This document shows, one piece after another, positions 27,237 through 36,824 of a DNA stretch of 64,000 nucleotides. This DNA is from Echinimonas agarilytica. GTDB taxonomy: Bacteria > Pseudomonadota > Gammaproteobacteria > Enterobacterales > Neiellaceae. The stretch covers positions 620,001 through 684,000 of the forward strand of contig NZ_JAMQGP010000002.1 in NCBI RefSeq assembly GCF_023703465.1, read 5' to 3'. A model generated the notes under the pieces. The model was not told where the DNA came from. It did no database searches and saw nothing but the letters and a program-made list of their open reading frames with translations. Both the position numbers and the translations under genes were made by a program. Every line of letters starts with the position of its first letter. Position 1 is the stretch's first letter.

Positions 27237-28910
27237 GTGGAAAAAATTTGGTTGGAGCGCTATCCAAAGGGTGTTCCTGAAAATATTGACCCGAACCACT
27301 ACAGCTCATTGGTAGAAATCTTCGAACGATCGGTTGGAAAATATTCTGATCAACCCGCTTTTATCAATATGGGAGCAACGCTCACCTATCGTGGTTTAGA
27401 AGAAAAAAGCCGAGCATTTGCTGCTTACTTACAGCAAGAATTAAAACTTAAAAAAGGAGATCGGGTGGCCATTATGATGCCCAATCTTCTGCAATACCCT
27501 ATCGCGCTGTTTGGAATCTTACGCGCGGGTTTAGTGGTTGTGAATGTCAATCCACTGTATACCCCACGGGAGCTGCAACATCAGCTCACCGATTCAGGCG
27601 CCAAAGCGATTATCATCGTTTCTAACTTTGCCCACACCTTAGAGAAAGTGGTAAAAGATACGCCAGTTCAGCACGTTATCTTAACCAAGCTAGGTGACCA
27701 ACTTGCTCCAGCAAAACGGACTCTGGTTAATTTTGTTGTGCAATACGTGAAAAAAATGGTTCCGAAGTACGATTTGCCGGATGCCATTTCGATGCGTCGA
27801 GCTTTGTCAAAAGGTCGCCACCAAACCTATGTGAAGCCAGAGCTCAATCATGATGATTTGGCGTTCTTGCAATACACGGGAGGCACTACAGGCGTCGCCA
27901 AAGGAGCGATGCTGAGTCACGGCAATATGGTCGGCAACTTAGAACAAGTCGCTGCCATGGTAGGCCCTGTGATTGATCGCGGCAAAGAGTTAATTGTTAC
28001 AGCTTTGCCGCTTTATCACATCTTTGCACTAACGGCCAACTGTCTGACTTTCTTGAAGTACGGATGTGCGAACTTACTCATCACCAACCCGCGTGACATT
28101 CCGGCTTTTGCAAAAGAATTGAGTAAATATCCTTTTACCGCCTTAACTGGGGTGAATACCTTATTTAATGCTCTTTTGAACAACGAAGACTTCCAAAAGC
28201 TCGATTTCTCCAACTTAAAATTGTCGCTCGGTGGCGGTGCCGCTGTTCAACGTTCGGTTGCCGAGCGCTGGTATGAACAAACCGGTGTTGTATTGCTTGA
28301 AGGTTATGGCCTCACAGAGTGTTGCCCGCTGGTGACTGTGGCTCCAATGAACCTCGAAGCTTACAATGGCAGTATTGGTCTTCCTGCACCATCAACACAA
28401 ATGAAGCTGGTTGATGATGATGGCAATGAAGTTGGCATGGGCGAAGCCGGTGAGCTCTTGGTCAAGGGCCCGCAAGTGATGGTGGGATACTGGGGGCGCG
28501 AAGAGGCGACAGCGGAAATTCTAACGGATGGCTGGCTAAAAACCGGTGATGTAGCCAAAGTAGACGAGCAAGGCTTCTTTTATATTGTCGATCGAAAGAA
28601 AGATATGATTTTGGTCAGCGGCTTTAATGTATTTCCAAATGAAATTGAGGATGTCATTGCGCTTCATCCGAGTGTTGTCGAAAGTGCGGCCATCGGTGTC
28701 CCTTCCGAAGTGAGTGGTGAAGCGGTGAAGGTTTTCGTTGTTCGCCAAAATGATTCATTGAGCGAAGCTGAGCTTATTCAACATTGCCGCAAGCAACTGA
28801 CAGCTTACAAAGTGCCACGGATTATTGAGTTTCGAGAGGAATTGCCGAAATCAAATGTGGGCAAAATCTTACGCCGAGAGTTGCGCGAAGAAGAGCTTAA
28901 AAACAGCTAG
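27237..28910 (+). CDS. fadD: Long-chain acyl-CoA synthetase FadD
   Basis: 557 residues, with long stretches identical to E. coli FadD. Activates fatty acids to acyl-CoA with ATP at the inner membrane. Motifs: [16 protein letters not shown] (P-loop), [22 protein letters not shown], and the family motif [21 protein letters not shown]; terminal [12 protein letters not shown] with the catalytic Lys. The GTG at 27237 is preferred over the GTG at 27231 because AGGAGA ends at 27230. Part of a fatty-acid set with fadE and the PsrA-like regulator further right. Confidence 0.97.
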   Translation: MEKIWLERYPKGVPENIDPNHYSSLVEIFERSVGKYSDQPAFINMGATLTYRGLEEKSRAFAAYLQQELKLKKGDRVAIMMPNLLQYPIALFGILRAGLVVVNVNPLYTPRELQHQLTDSGAKAIIIVSNFAHTLEKVVKDTPVQHVILTKLGDQLAPAKRTLVNFVVQYVKKMVPKYDLPDAISMRRALSKGRHQTYVKPELNHDDLAFLQYTGGTTGVAKGAMLSHGNMVGNLEQVAAMVGPVIDRGKELIVTALPLYHIFALTANCLTFLKYGCANLLITNPRDIPAFAKELSKYPFTALTGVNTLFNALLNNEDFQKLDFSNLKLSLGGGAAVQRSVAERWYEQTGVVLLEGYGLTECCPLVTVAPMNLEAYNGSIGLPAPSTQMKLVDDDGNEVGMGEAGELLVKGPQVMVGYWGREEATAEILTDGWLKTGDVAKVDEQGFFYIVDRKKDMILVSGFNVFPNEIEDVIALHPSVVESAAIGVPSEVSGEAVKVFVVRQNDSLSEAELIQHCRKQLTAYKVPRIIEFREELPKSNVGKILRRELREEELKNS

Positions 28911-28916
28911 TATCTT

Positions 28917-28942
28917 AAAAGGCGCGCACAGCGCCTTTTTTA
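28917..28942. terminator. Bidirectional intrinsic terminator
   Basis: AAAAGGCGC (28917-28925) pairs with GCGCCTTTT (28931-28939), with T-runs on both strands. Shared by the convergent fadD and nsrR genes. Confidence 0.9.
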
Positions 28943-28943
28943 T

Positions 28944-29375
28944 TTACGCTTCGATTTTGAGCAGAGCGATCAGAGGTGCAGGATTTTTAATGACGTCACT
29001 GAGCAAGTATGCATCGAGTTCAGCTAAAAATGCTGTTTGAGCTTTGGCAAGAATTTGCTGAAGTGTGCAACGGTGGACGATCGGGCATTCGCCGCCTTCA
29101 CAATCAATAGGCGTGAGACGCTTTTCAAAGTCGCGGATGACCTGCCCAATATTGATTGTATCAACGGAGCGAGATAATCGAATACCACCTTGTCGGCCTC
29201 TTGCAGAAGCGATGTATTCTTTTTGCGACAGTTGCTGAGTGACTTTAATGACATGATTGCGAGACATGTTGAAATGCTCACAAATTTCATTCACTGACAC
29301 TAAGCGGTCGTTGGGCTGAAGCCCCAAGTAAATAAGAGTGCGTAAGGCGTAATCAGTAAAGCTGGTTAGCTGCAT
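28944..29375 (-). CDS. nsrR: Nitric-oxide-sensing repressor NsrR
   Basis: 143 residues, Rrf2 family. The winged helix is at residues 1-70 (MQLTSFTDYALRTLIYL, MSRNHVIKVTQQL, ARGRQGGIRLS). The iron-sulfur ligands are Cys92, Cys97 and Cys103 (DCEGGECPIVHRC), with Asp8 conserved as the non-Cys ligand known from NsrR. This spacing fits NsrR better than IscR or RirA. It represses NO-detoxification genes; none of its usual targets is in the window. Confidence 0.92.
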   Translation of the reverse strand: MQLTSFTDYALRTLIYLGLQPNDRLVSVNEICEHFNMSRNHVIKVTQQLSQKEYIASARGRQGGIRLSRSVDTINIGQVIRDFEKRLTPIDCEGGECPIVHRCTLQQILAKAQTAFLAELDAYLLSDVIKNPAPLIALLKIEA

Positions 29376-29586
29376 AATAAAACCAGTTCAGCATGTGTGA
29401 TCGAATGGTTATTTTACCTATCTCATGCACCTAAAGCTAAAAAATGTGTCAATAATAAAAAGCGTTTCACAATAATTGCTTCAATAGTCGTAAAATATCG
29501 GACGATAAGGTGCTGGTACTCTTGGCTAGACCTTTGTAACATCTCTCTATTAGCCGTGAAGGTAATCTTAGCCAAAGGAAAGTCTG

Positions 29587-30717
29587 TTGAACTTCCAATT
29601 CGTTAATACTATTTCTGAATTAGACCAAATGATTGCTCAGCTTGAGCCCTCTGATGTGTTGTACGTTGATACCGAGTTTGTGCGCGAGCGAACCTTGTTT
29701 CCACACTTTGGCTTGTTACAAATTTCAGACGGGGTCCATGTTTACTTGGTCGACCCGCAATCTATCGAGGATTTTTCGTCCGTGTGGAAGTTGCTGGTGG
29801 AGAATGACCGCCTCATTGTGCTGCATGCCTTTGGTGAAGATTTAGAATTGCTATGGAACGAAGGTTGCCCGCAACTCACTCATGTATTGGATACCCAAAT
29901 TGCTGCGGGTTTAGTTGGGTGGGGCACTGGCGCGGGCTTTGCAGCTTTGGTGGAAAAAGTGAGCGATGTTGCTTTGGATAAATCGCACAGCCGCACTAAT
30001 TGGTTAAAACGCCCTCTAAGCCCTGAGCAACTCCGGTATGCCGCGGATGACGTAATTTACTTAGCGCCGTTGGCGCAGCGCTTAATCACCGAGCTTGAAG
30101 AAGCCGGGCTGACAGACATTTGTATGGACGAGTGCAAACGTCTGGCGAACCGAAGCACCAAAGATATTTCTAAACGCTATCTTGATGTTAAAAATAGTTG
30201 GCCATTGAATCCGCAGCAATTAGCTGTGCTACAAGTGCTGGCCACTTGGCGTTACAACCAAGCATTTGAGCGTGATATGGCTCTGAGCTTTGTGGTGAAA
30301 GACTTGGCTTTAGTTGAAATTGCTCGCCACCAACCGACCTCTATGGCGGAATTGAAACGTGTGCCTGAGCTCTCTCCCATGGAGCTTCGTATTCATGGCA
30401 AACGGTTGTTGAAACTCGTGGAAGAGGGACGAGCAGTGAAAAAAGAGCACTGGCCTGAACCGATACGCCGTGTGATTGATATACCCAGTTACAAAGTGAT
30501 GCAAAAATCACTGTCAAAATTAGTGAAAAAAGTCGCCGAGAAGGCTGGTATTCCAGATACAATGCTGGCTTCGAAGCGTCAGCAAGGCGAGTATCTAATG
30601 TGGCGCTGGCGTCATCAACAAGGTTTAGCGGTGGATTACGAACCCGTCATGATGAGCGGCTGGCGCAAACAAATGCTAGAGCCTTCATTGATTGAGTGGC
30701 AACACGCAACCCCGTAA
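29587..30717 (+). CDS. rnd: Ribonuclease D
   Basis: 376 residues, normal length. 3'-5' exoribonuclease for tRNA 3'-end maturation. DEDD exonuclease domain: VDTEFVRE with Asp28 and Glu30, LHAFGEDLELL, YAADDVIYL. Two HRDC-type domains follow (about 210-290 and 300-375). The start is a TTG with AGGAAAG upstream; no in-frame ATG precedes the conserved sequence. Followed by ycgL, a common order in gammaproteobacteria. Confidence 0.95.
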   Translation: MNFQFVNTISELDQMIAQLEPSDVLYVDTEFVRERTLFPHFGLLQISDGVHVYLVDPQSIEDFSSVWKLLVENDRLIVLHAFGEDLELLWNEGCPQLTHVLDTQIAAGLVGWGTGAGFAALVEKVSDVALDKSHSRTNWLKRPLSPEQLRYAADDVIYLAPLAQRLITELEEAGLTDICMDECKRLANRSTKDISKRYLDVKNSWPLNPQQLAVLQVLATWRYNQAFERDMALSFVVKDLALVEIARHQPTSMAELKRVPELSPMELRIHGKRLLKLVEEGRAVKKEHWPEPIRRVIDIPSYKVMQKSLSKLVKKVAEKAGIPDTMLASKRQQGEYLMWRWRHQQGLAVDYEPVMMSGWRKQMLEPSLIEWQHATP

Positions 30718-30781
30718 AATATGCTTGGCAGTGCTCTTTAGTGCTGCCTTTTTGTGCCCCACCTTTTTAAAACGAATCATC

Positions 30782-31060
30782 ATGTTAACTGCTATTTATA
30801 AAAGTCCTAAAAAACAAGAAACCTATCTTTATCTCCCTAAGCGAGATGACTTTGAAAAAGTTCCCGAACCTTTGTTAGAAATGTTTGGTAAACCGCAATT
30901 CGTCACAATGCTGAACTTAAAGCCCGATACCAAACTAGCTTTAGCAGACGTAGATAAGGTACAAACAGAACTGACAGAATCAGGCTACTATTTACAGCTT
31001 CCGCCGCCACAGCCCAATTTGTTAAAAGAACATCGCGCAGATTTGGGATTAGAAGACTAA
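30782..31060 (+). CDS. ycgL: YcgL domain protein
   Basis: 92 residues from the ATG at 30782 (MLTAIYKSPKKQETYLYL). The YcgL/UPF0745 fold is clear: KRDDFEKVPEPLLEMFG, FVTMLNL, LADVDKVQTELTESGYYLQLPPP. Function not established. The frame is open 30 codons upstream through the rnd end, but family members start here. Clustered with rnd and ycgN, as in related genomes. Confidence 0.92.
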   Translation: MLTAIYKSPKKQETYLYLPKRDDFEKVPEPLLEMFGKPQFVTMLNLKPDTKLALADVDKVQTELTESGYYLQLPPPQPNLLKEHRADLGLED

Positions 31061-31070
31061 GGACACTATT

Positions 31071-32069
31071 TTGATCAAACTTCGTACATTGTTTGCCGGA
31101 ATTATCTTATCGCTAGCATCGACTGCAACGCTGGCACAGCAAACAGCAGAAAAACCAAGTTTCGATGATTACATCGAGAGTGTGAAATCAGATGCGTTAG
31201 CTCAAGGGATTTCTGAGCAAACGTTGAAACTGGCTTTTGCTGACGTTGAATTCATTAAGCGTTCAGTGAATTTAGATCGAAACCAACCTGAAAAACGTCA
31301 GACGCTCGACACCTATCTACCGAAACGGGTGCCTCAATGGAAGATTGATAAAGCGCGTAAGCTTTACAAAAACAACTACGAACAATTGAACCAAATTGCT
31401 GAGCAGTATGGTGTGCAAGCACGTTTTATTGTGGCTTTGTGGGGGAACGAAACTAATTTTGGTACCTACACAGGTAACTTTGACATTGTTTCTGCACTTG
31501 CAACACTTGCGTACGATGGACGCCGAGAAGAGTTTTTCCGCAAAGAACTGATTGCATCCTTAACGATCTTAGATCAAGGCCATATTACGCCCGAAGACTT
31601 TAAAGGTTCATGGGCCGGGGCGATGGGACAAACTCAATTTATGCCAAGTTCATTCTTAGCCTATGCGGTTGACCAAGATGGCGATGGCCGCAAAGATATT
31701 TGGGGAACACAGGCTGATGTATTTGCCTCTATTGCCAATTACCTCAAGCAGTCCGGCTGGAATGATGATTTAACTTGGGGACGCCAGGTTAAAATTCCTG
31801 CAGATTTTGATGAATCATTAGCAACGCTTAAAATCAAAAAGTCGCTTGCGCAATGGCAAGAGCTGGGGGTTCGCAGATTCGATATGACCGACTTGCCGAC
31901 TCGCGACATTCAAGCATCAATCGTATTGCCAGATGATGCGCAAGGGCGAGCTTATCTTGCATACGGTAATTACGATGTGTTGATGAAATGGAATCGTTCA
32001 TATTACTTCGTAACCTCAGTGGGTTATTTATCAGACCGGATTGCTTATCCGTCTGTATTTACCAAGTGA
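31071..32069 (+). CDS. Lytic murein transglycosylase, MltB family (GH103)
   Basis: 332 residues. Signal peptide (GIILSLASTATLAQQ) without lipobox, so a soluble periplasmic form. SLT-type fold with the catalytic Glu in VALWGNETNFGTYTGNF, then ATLAYDGRREEFFRKELIA and the SWAGAMGQTQFMPSSFLAYA block. The Ca-like loop DQDGDGRKDIW is typical of this group (TIGR02283). Cleaves peptidoglycan to 1,6-anhydro products. The start is a TTG with AAGGA upstream. Lies between ycgL and ycgN. Confidence 0.93.
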   Translation: MIKLRTLFAGIILSLASTATLAQQTAEKPSFDDYIESVKSDALAQGISEQTLKLAFADVEFIKRSVNLDRNQPEKRQTLDTYLPKRVPQWKIDKARKLYKNNYEQLNQIAEQYGVQARFIVALWGNETNFGTYTGNFDIVSALATLAYDGRREEFFRKELIASLTILDQGHITPEDFKGSWAGAMGQTQFMPSSFLAYAVDQDGDGRKDIWGTQADVFASIANYLKQSGWNDDLTWGRQVKIPADFDESLATLKIKKSLAQWQELGVRRFDMTDLPTRDIQASIVLPDDAQGRAYLAYGNYDVLMKWNRSYYFVTSVGYLSDRIAYPSVFTK

Positions 32070-32089
32070 TGAGAACTTAGAGACTTAAT

Positions 32090-32545
32090 GTGACTGATTC
32101 AACGCAGCAATTTTGGAAAGACAATTCGCTCGATGAAATGACCGATGCGCAATGGGAATCTTTGTGTGATGGTTGTGGAAAGTGCTGTTTGGGTAAGCTC
32201 ATTGATGATGAGACAGAAGAGTTGCACTACACCAATGTTGTATGCGACCTGTTGGACAGTAAAAAATGCAGTTGCAGTGACTATGTTCATCGTTTTGAGC
32301 GAGTCCCTGACTGTGTCAAAGTGAGTCTTGAGAATCGAGAGTCATTTTCGTGGCTCCCTCCCACATGCGCTTACCGTAGACTGGATGAAGGACGAGATCT
32401 ACCCGAGTGGCACCCATTGCTTACGGGCAATAAATCAGCCATGCACAAAGCAGGGCAGTCAGTCCGAGGGAAGGTCATCCACGAGTCGCTCGCAGGTGAC
32501 TTAGAAGATCACATTGCACTTTGGCCTTTGATTGATTGTGAGTAG
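32090..32545 (+). CDS. ycgN: YcgN family cysteine-cluster protein
   Basis: 151 residues, GTG start at 32090. The Cys pattern LCDGCGKCCLGKL and CDLLDSKKCSCSDY, plus LPPTCAYR, marks UPF0260/YkgJ-like proteins expected to bind a metal or iron-sulfur cluster. Also WHPLLTG and CALWPL-like ends are kept (HIALWPLIDC). Function unknown. Convergent with dsbB, with a strong hairpin between. Confidence 0.93.
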   Translation: MTDSTQQFWKDNSLDEMTDAQWESLCDGCGKCCLGKLIDDETEELHYTNVVCDLLDSKKCSCSDYVHRFERVPDCVKVSLENRESFSWLPPTCAYRRLDEGRDLPEWHPLLTGNKSAMHKAGQSVRGKVIHESLAGDLEDHIALWPLIDCE

Positions 32546-32599
32546 CAAATACAACCGATGACTGGACGATTTGATGTTTGAGGCGATGTCACCGAGCCG

Positions 32600-32662
32600 C
32601 TGCGCAAGGCACTTATGACTTGTCATTCAACAAGTCATAAGTTGTCGCCTGTTAAGGCGCAG
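32600..32662. repeat. Nested inverted repeats between ycgN and dsbB
   Basis: An inner perfect 13-bp stem, ACTTATGACTTGT (32611-32623) with ACAAGTCATAAGT (32630-32642), has a 6-base loop. An outer 6-bp stem, CTGCGC (32600-32605) with GCGCAG (32657-32662), encloses it. There is no T-run on either side. It probably acts as a two-way transcription stop or mRNA end protector. Confidence 0.6.
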
Positions 32663-32664
32663 TT

Positions 32665-33186
32665 TCACACGCTGCGTGTGTATGCGATTCGGCTTGCTAA
32701 TACGGTTAGCCCCAGCGCACAGTAAACGCCAAAACAGACAATCAGCCATTGAGGCATGGTTAAGTTTAAAAATAGCCAAGTGATCTCGTCACACATGCCG
32801 GTCGGCAAGAATAAGCTAGGAAACCAGTCATCCAGTCGAGCCCAAGCTGGAAACTCCGCCTGGTAGCCACACGTCACAATGAATGGGTTTTTGGGAAACT
32901 GGTAGCCCACATGTTCAATTGAGAGCAACAAGCCCTGAATTGCACTCACTGCCCACATGCTATATCCGACCACACGTAGGGCGAGAACCTTTGGGTTTAT
33001 GGCCCCAATAAGTCCTGCAAATATCAACCCCATCATTGCTACACGTTCGTAGATGCACATAACGCAGGGCGCTAGATCCATCACATGCTGAAAGAATAAT
33101 GCTGTGCTCTCCAACACGAGTGCAGAGAGGGCCAACAGCAACCAAGAACCGCGATGCAACGCGAAATCAGACAGAGACTGAAACAT
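32665..33186 (-). CDS. dsbB: Disulfide bond formation protein DsbB
   Basis: 173 residues, four membrane segments. Re-oxidises DsbA and passes electrons to quinone. The first Cys pair is Cys41/Cys44 in APCVMCIYERVAM; the second is Cys106/Cys132 in TCGYQAEFPAW and PTGMCDE. Spacing and length match E. coli DsbB. DsbA is not in the window. Confidence 0.95.
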   Translation of the reverse strand: MFQSLSDFALHRGSWLLLALSALVLESTALFFQHVMDLAPCVMCIYERVAMMGLIFAGLIGAINPKVLALRVVGYSMWAVSAIQGLLLSIEHVGYQFPKNPFIVTCGYQAEFPAWARLDDWFPSLFLPTGMCDEITWLFLNLTMPQWLIVCFGVYCALGLTVLASRIAYTRSV

Positions 33187-33290
33187 GAAAAGCCATTTAG
33201 GGTCGATTAATGGATGGATTGTAGCGATTATCGGCAGGCGGGAACAGTCGGCTTTTTGATTTGAATTAGATTGTTACATAATTTCCGAAG

Positions 33291-33313
33291 AAGCCAGCTG
33301 AAACAGCTGGCTT
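33291..33313 (-). terminator. Perfect 10-bp hairpin after the DUF5060 gene
   Basis: AAGCCAGCTG (33291-33300) and CAGCTGGCTT (33304-33313) with an AAA loop lie just past the DUF5060 stop on the minus strand. The following U content is low, so termination may be weak. Confidence 0.55.
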
Positions 33314-33322
33314 AAGGGGGAG

Positions 33323-35188
33323 TTATTTGCGTTTAACAACGACAACCCAGTCTTGATTTGGGGTGGAAGGCGGTAAGCCCAAATTAAACGTATTATTCAA
33401 CTTGGCTTTATGGACCCATTTAGCCTGAATGGTGGTCTTCGAGCCTTGTTGCATTTCACCGCCTTCTCGTGGGTTAAACCAATTGATTTCAAAGTCACCG
33501 GAAAAGTTTTTAAAATTCAGTGTTGGCTGATGCGATGCGTCTTTTAGGTACACAATGTAGAACTCCCCGGGAACCGCTAATACATAGTCGGCTGCAGAAC
33601 TTAGGAGCTCGTCGTGTGATTTTGCGCGCTGAAAGGGCACGTCCAGCGCATCAAAAAAGGCGATAGAATGACGCGCTTGATCCCAAAACAAATCTCGAGA
33701 ACGATAATCTTGTGCGGTTAAGTCTGAATGCTCGTTGGCATAGCCAAAATACCACTCTGTTCCCCAGCCGCCAGCCATCAGTGCTCCCCAAAGTCCATTT
33801 TGTCGAGCATTGTTGTGAGCAGGATTCATTCGGTCGGGAACTAATGAATGCTGCGCATCTCCGGGTTCATCTACCGCTATCGCCCAAGGTCGACCATTGA
33901 TCACCGGCCAATCACGGAGCCTTTTTACTGCAGTATGAACGCTACTAAAGTCAGCCTTATGAGTTTGCACTGACGCGCCTGTGTAGTGACTATCGGCCGA
34001 AAACAAGTCATCGTAATCTATGCCGTTGTGAATCACGAGATGATGATGGTAAGGGTCGTTTTCGTAAAAATAACGAGCCATAGCAATACGTTCATTGGTG
34101 TGTTGTGGCATAGTTGGATGGTTCTTGAACCATTCACCATTTTCTTCGCCAAGGTTCCAGTTCAGGGCGAGATGATGGCCAAATCGAGCCATGAGCTCTC
34201 GGTAATACAGTTTACGCTGTAAGCCTGTTCCACCTCCGTCAAGCAAGCCTTGGTTTTCTGCTTCTTGGGTTTTAAAGTGCAAAAATAAGCCTAATGATTG
34301 CGCGTGTTCAAATACGATTTCCCATTGAGCTAGTTTTGAAACGTCCATACGATCATAGGTGTTGTAGTCGACGTATGGAAACACGTTTTGGTCATCACCC
34401 ATAATATTCATGGTCAGAAATGAGACGGCGTTTAAGCCTTTGCTATTGAGGTAATTCAACGCCCCAATAATGGCTTTACCTTTGCCGTTTTGCCAAGTTG
34501 GATCGCCTTTTTTCCAATCTGTTAGGTGTGGTTCCCAGGTCTTCACTAAATCATCTTTGTGCCCATCGTTGTGGAATGTTCCATCAAAATCTTGATAAGC
34601 CAAAAAGTTCTCGGGGGCATCAGGGCCGGCTTTAATAAAATACGTTTGGCTTTGGGCAAACTTTAGGTAGGGTTCGTTAACGTATTGTAGGCGTCCTGCA
34701 GCTCTAAAGTCTGGTAATTCCTTATTGCTTTCGCTGACAGTAAATTGTCCTTGTTGACCATCCATGAAGCCGCCAGATACGCCTGCATCGACTTTAGCAG
34801 ATACTGCTACGAAGCGGTTTTTACGGAAACTTGCCTGCCATTTCCACAAACCGGTGTGGTTGGGGCTAAAGTGGGCTACCCATTTGTTGCCTGATTCAGC
34901 ACCGGTATTGGCAGCATTGCCGTCAGCGGCAAAATAGCCGGGGATCACAAAGCGATCACCCGTGGCTGGATGCGTGAAGATAATATTCAGACGGTAGTGA
35001 ATAAACGGGTTGTAATCGGCACGTTCACTGGTTTCTGGACCATCAAATATCAGTGATATCTTGTGCCACAGCTGAAGTTCTCCAGTTTGTTCCATTGAAG
35101 TTTCTGCGACTGACTGAACACTGAATGCGCTCAACGCTATGAGCACAAAAGCGTATAACCAATGGTATGGCTTGCTGCGAAGTGTCAT
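33323..35188 (-). CDS. Exported DUF5060 glycoside-hydrolase-like protein
   Basis: 621 residues from the ATG at 35188, which has AAGGAAG upstream and begins a signal peptide ending near VQSVAE. The N-terminal beta-sandwich (about 35-150: LQLWHKISLIFDGP, NPFIHYRLNIIFTHP, FSPNHTGLWKWQASF) is DUF5060-like. A barrel domain follows (about 160-520) with LNAVSFLTMNIMGDDQNVFPY, LALNWNLGEENGEW and WAIAVDEPGD; the Glu residues of the last two are placed like the acid/base and nucleophile of clan A glycosidases (inference). The C-terminal beta domain (about 530-621) resembles the putative collagen-binding domain of such enzymes. Substrate unknown; likely an algal or animal polysaccharide. Confidence 0.85.
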   Translation of the reverse strand: MTLRSKPYHWLYAFVLIALSAFSVQSVAETSMEQTGELQLWHKISLIFDGPETSERADYNPFIHYRLNIIFTHPATGDRFVIPGYFAADGNAANTGAESGNKWVAHFSPNHTGLWKWQASFRKNRFVAVSAKVDAGVSGGFMDGQQGQFTVSESNKELPDFRAAGRLQYVNEPYLKFAQSQTYFIKAGPDAPENFLAYQDFDGTFHNDGHKDDLVKTWEPHLTDWKKGDPTWQNGKGKAIIGALNYLNSKGLNAVSFLTMNIMGDDQNVFPYVDYNTYDRMDVSKLAQWEIVFEHAQSLGLFLHFKTQEAENQGLLDGGGTGLQRKLYYRELMARFGHHLALNWNLGEENGEWFKNHPTMPQHTNERIAMARYFYENDPYHHHLVIHNGIDYDDLFSADSHYTGASVQTHKADFSSVHTAVKRLRDWPVINGRPWAIAVDEPGDAQHSLVPDRMNPAHNNARQNGLWGALMAGGWGTEWYFGYANEHSDLTAQDYRSRDLFWDQARHSIAFFDALDVPFQRAKSHDELLSSAADYVLAVPGEFYIVYLKDASHQPTLNFKNFSGDFEINWFNPREGGEMQQGSKTTIQAKWVHKAKLNNTFNLGLPPSTPNQDWVVVVKRK

Positions 35189-35388
35189 GCCGTTCTTCCT
35201 TGTTATTAATAAAACGTCCATTTGAATGTAGTGTGTATGGTTTAAAACTCACAATGGATTGATTCGCTAAAAATAAGATATAAATGATTGCCATATGATG
35301 TTCTATGCGCCAACTCAATTTTCATGACTTGCGCTTGGCGCATTGCGCTCTAAAATAGCGCCACCATCATCGACTCAAAAGCCAACCA

Positions 35389-36360
35389 TTGAATTTAGAT
35401 CACGCCCAAATACCCGATTTTCTCGTGCTAGCCCCGATGGAAGGTGTGATGGATCACCTGATGCGAGAGATGCTGACCGACATTGGCGGGTACGACTTGT
35501 GTGTCACCGAGTTTGTGCGTGTGGTTGATCGCTGCATGCCAGCCCGAGTGTTCTATCGTTTTTGTCCCGAGTTGCACCAGAACGGACGCACCAAGGCCGG
35601 CACTCCGGTCCGAGTGCAATTATTGGGGCAGGAGCCGAGTGTGATGGCAGACAATGCCGCCGTTGCGGTTGAATTGGGATCTGCTGGTATCGATTTAAAT
35701 TTCGGTTGCCCCGCAAAGCAGGTGAATAAAAGTTCTGGCGGTGCAGCGTTGCTAAAGCAACCAAATGACATTTTCAAAGTGGTTGATGCGGTGCGAAAAT
35801 CGGTTCCCCGCGAGCAACCGGTGAGCGCTAAAATTCGGCTTGGTTGGGACGATACATCGTTGCTTGAAGAAACGGTTGATGCTATCAACCAAGCTGGTGC
35901 GAGCATGCTTACGGTCCATGCTCGGACTAAAACTCAAGGTTATCGGCCGCCTGCACACTGGCATGAAATTTCACGTGTATCTGAAATGGCTGCGATGCCT
36001 GTGGTGGCTAATGGCGATATTGTTGATGCGATCAGTGCACAGCAATGTATGAATGCAAGTTCGACTCGACGCCTTATGATCGGTAGGGGAGCATTGATGT
36101 TACCGAATGCTGCGCAAGTTGTTCGTGGACTTGAACATGAAATGCCTTGGCATGAAGTACTTGCGCTATTACTGAGGTATTCTGAATTCGAAATAGAAGG
36201 TGATAAGGGTAAATACTACCCGAATCGACTGAAGCAGTGGCTTGCCTATCTTAAAAAGCAATATCCAGAGGCGGACCAGTTATTCAGGCAGATTCGAGCG
36301 TTTAATAAAAGTGCGCCAATTGTGGCGTTTTTGGAGCAATTCAACAAAGTTAACCCATGA
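35389..36360 (+). CDS. dusC: tRNA-dihydrouridine(16) synthase DusC
   Basis: 323 residues. FMN enzyme that reduces U16 of tRNA. Strong resemblance to E. coli DusC: LAPMEGVMDHLMREMLTDIG, YDLCVTEFVRVVD, VQLLGQEP, DLNFGCPAKQVNKSSGGAAL with the catalytic Cys, KIRLGWDD and VVANGDI. In the motif after it the usual Arg-Gly segment is kept as LMIGRGAL. TTG start at 35389. Divergent from the DUF5060 gene. Confidence 0.96.
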   Translation: MNLDHAQIPDFLVLAPMEGVMDHLMREMLTDIGGYDLCVTEFVRVVDRCMPARVFYRFCPELHQNGRTKAGTPVRVQLLGQEPSVMADNAAVAVELGSAGIDLNFGCPAKQVNKSSGGAALLKQPNDIFKVVDAVRKSVPREQPVSAKIRLGWDDTSLLEETVDAINQAGASMLTVHARTKTQGYRPPAHWHEISRVSEMAAMPVVANGDIVDAISAQQCMNASSTRRLMIGRGALMLPNAAQVVRGLEHEMPWHEVLALLLRYSEFEIEGDKGKYYPNRLKQWLAYLKKQYPEADQLFRQIRAFNKSAPIVAFLEQFNKVNP

Positions 36361-36379
36361 ATGGATTCAGAACCATCCG

Positions 36380-36787
36380 CTAGCGAACCTTGGAAATCCA
36401 CCAATTGTTGATGCTTGCCGCCGGAATGACACTGGCCCAAGCTAGAATAGTAGGAGCAATGTGCCAATAACTATCTGACTGGAGGCTTAAGCTGCGAGTG
36501 GTTAGGGCATCAATAGTAATGAGGAATGCTACAATCACTAAGCTTCCCCAAAACACAAATTCCGATGTAAATACAACCAAAGGTATGGTCACTACAAGTG
36601 CCAATAAAAACCAAGGGAGTACATAATTTACTAGCTCTACGACTAGGTTTCCAAGATCAAAGCCTAAGGTGTCAAAAACCCAGCCAGGCAAATTGTAACC
36701 AATGGTATGGTCGGTGACAAAACCACCCAGCAAACTTAAAGCTGTGGCTGTGATAATGGTAAGTGTAAGGCTTGCAGCAGCATTCAT
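36380..36787 (-). CDS. Small membrane protein of unknown function
   Basis: 135 residues with about four hydrophobic segments (10-25, 55-75, 78-95, 108-122) and little else. No good ribosome-binding site (TTTGAATTATT before the ATG). I do not recognise a family. Base composition fits the surroundings and no other frame competes, so I take it as real with moderate confidence. Confidence 0.55.
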   Translation of the reverse strand: MNAAASLTLTIITATALSLLGGFVTDHTIGYNLPGWVFDTLGFDLGNLVVELVNYVLPWFLLALVVTIPLVVFTSEFVFWGSLVIVAFLITIDALTTRSLSLQSDSYWHIAPTILAWASVIPAASINNWWISKVR

Positions 36788-36824
36788 AATAATTCAAATA
36801 TTCACTTCAGTATGGAAAAAACAC

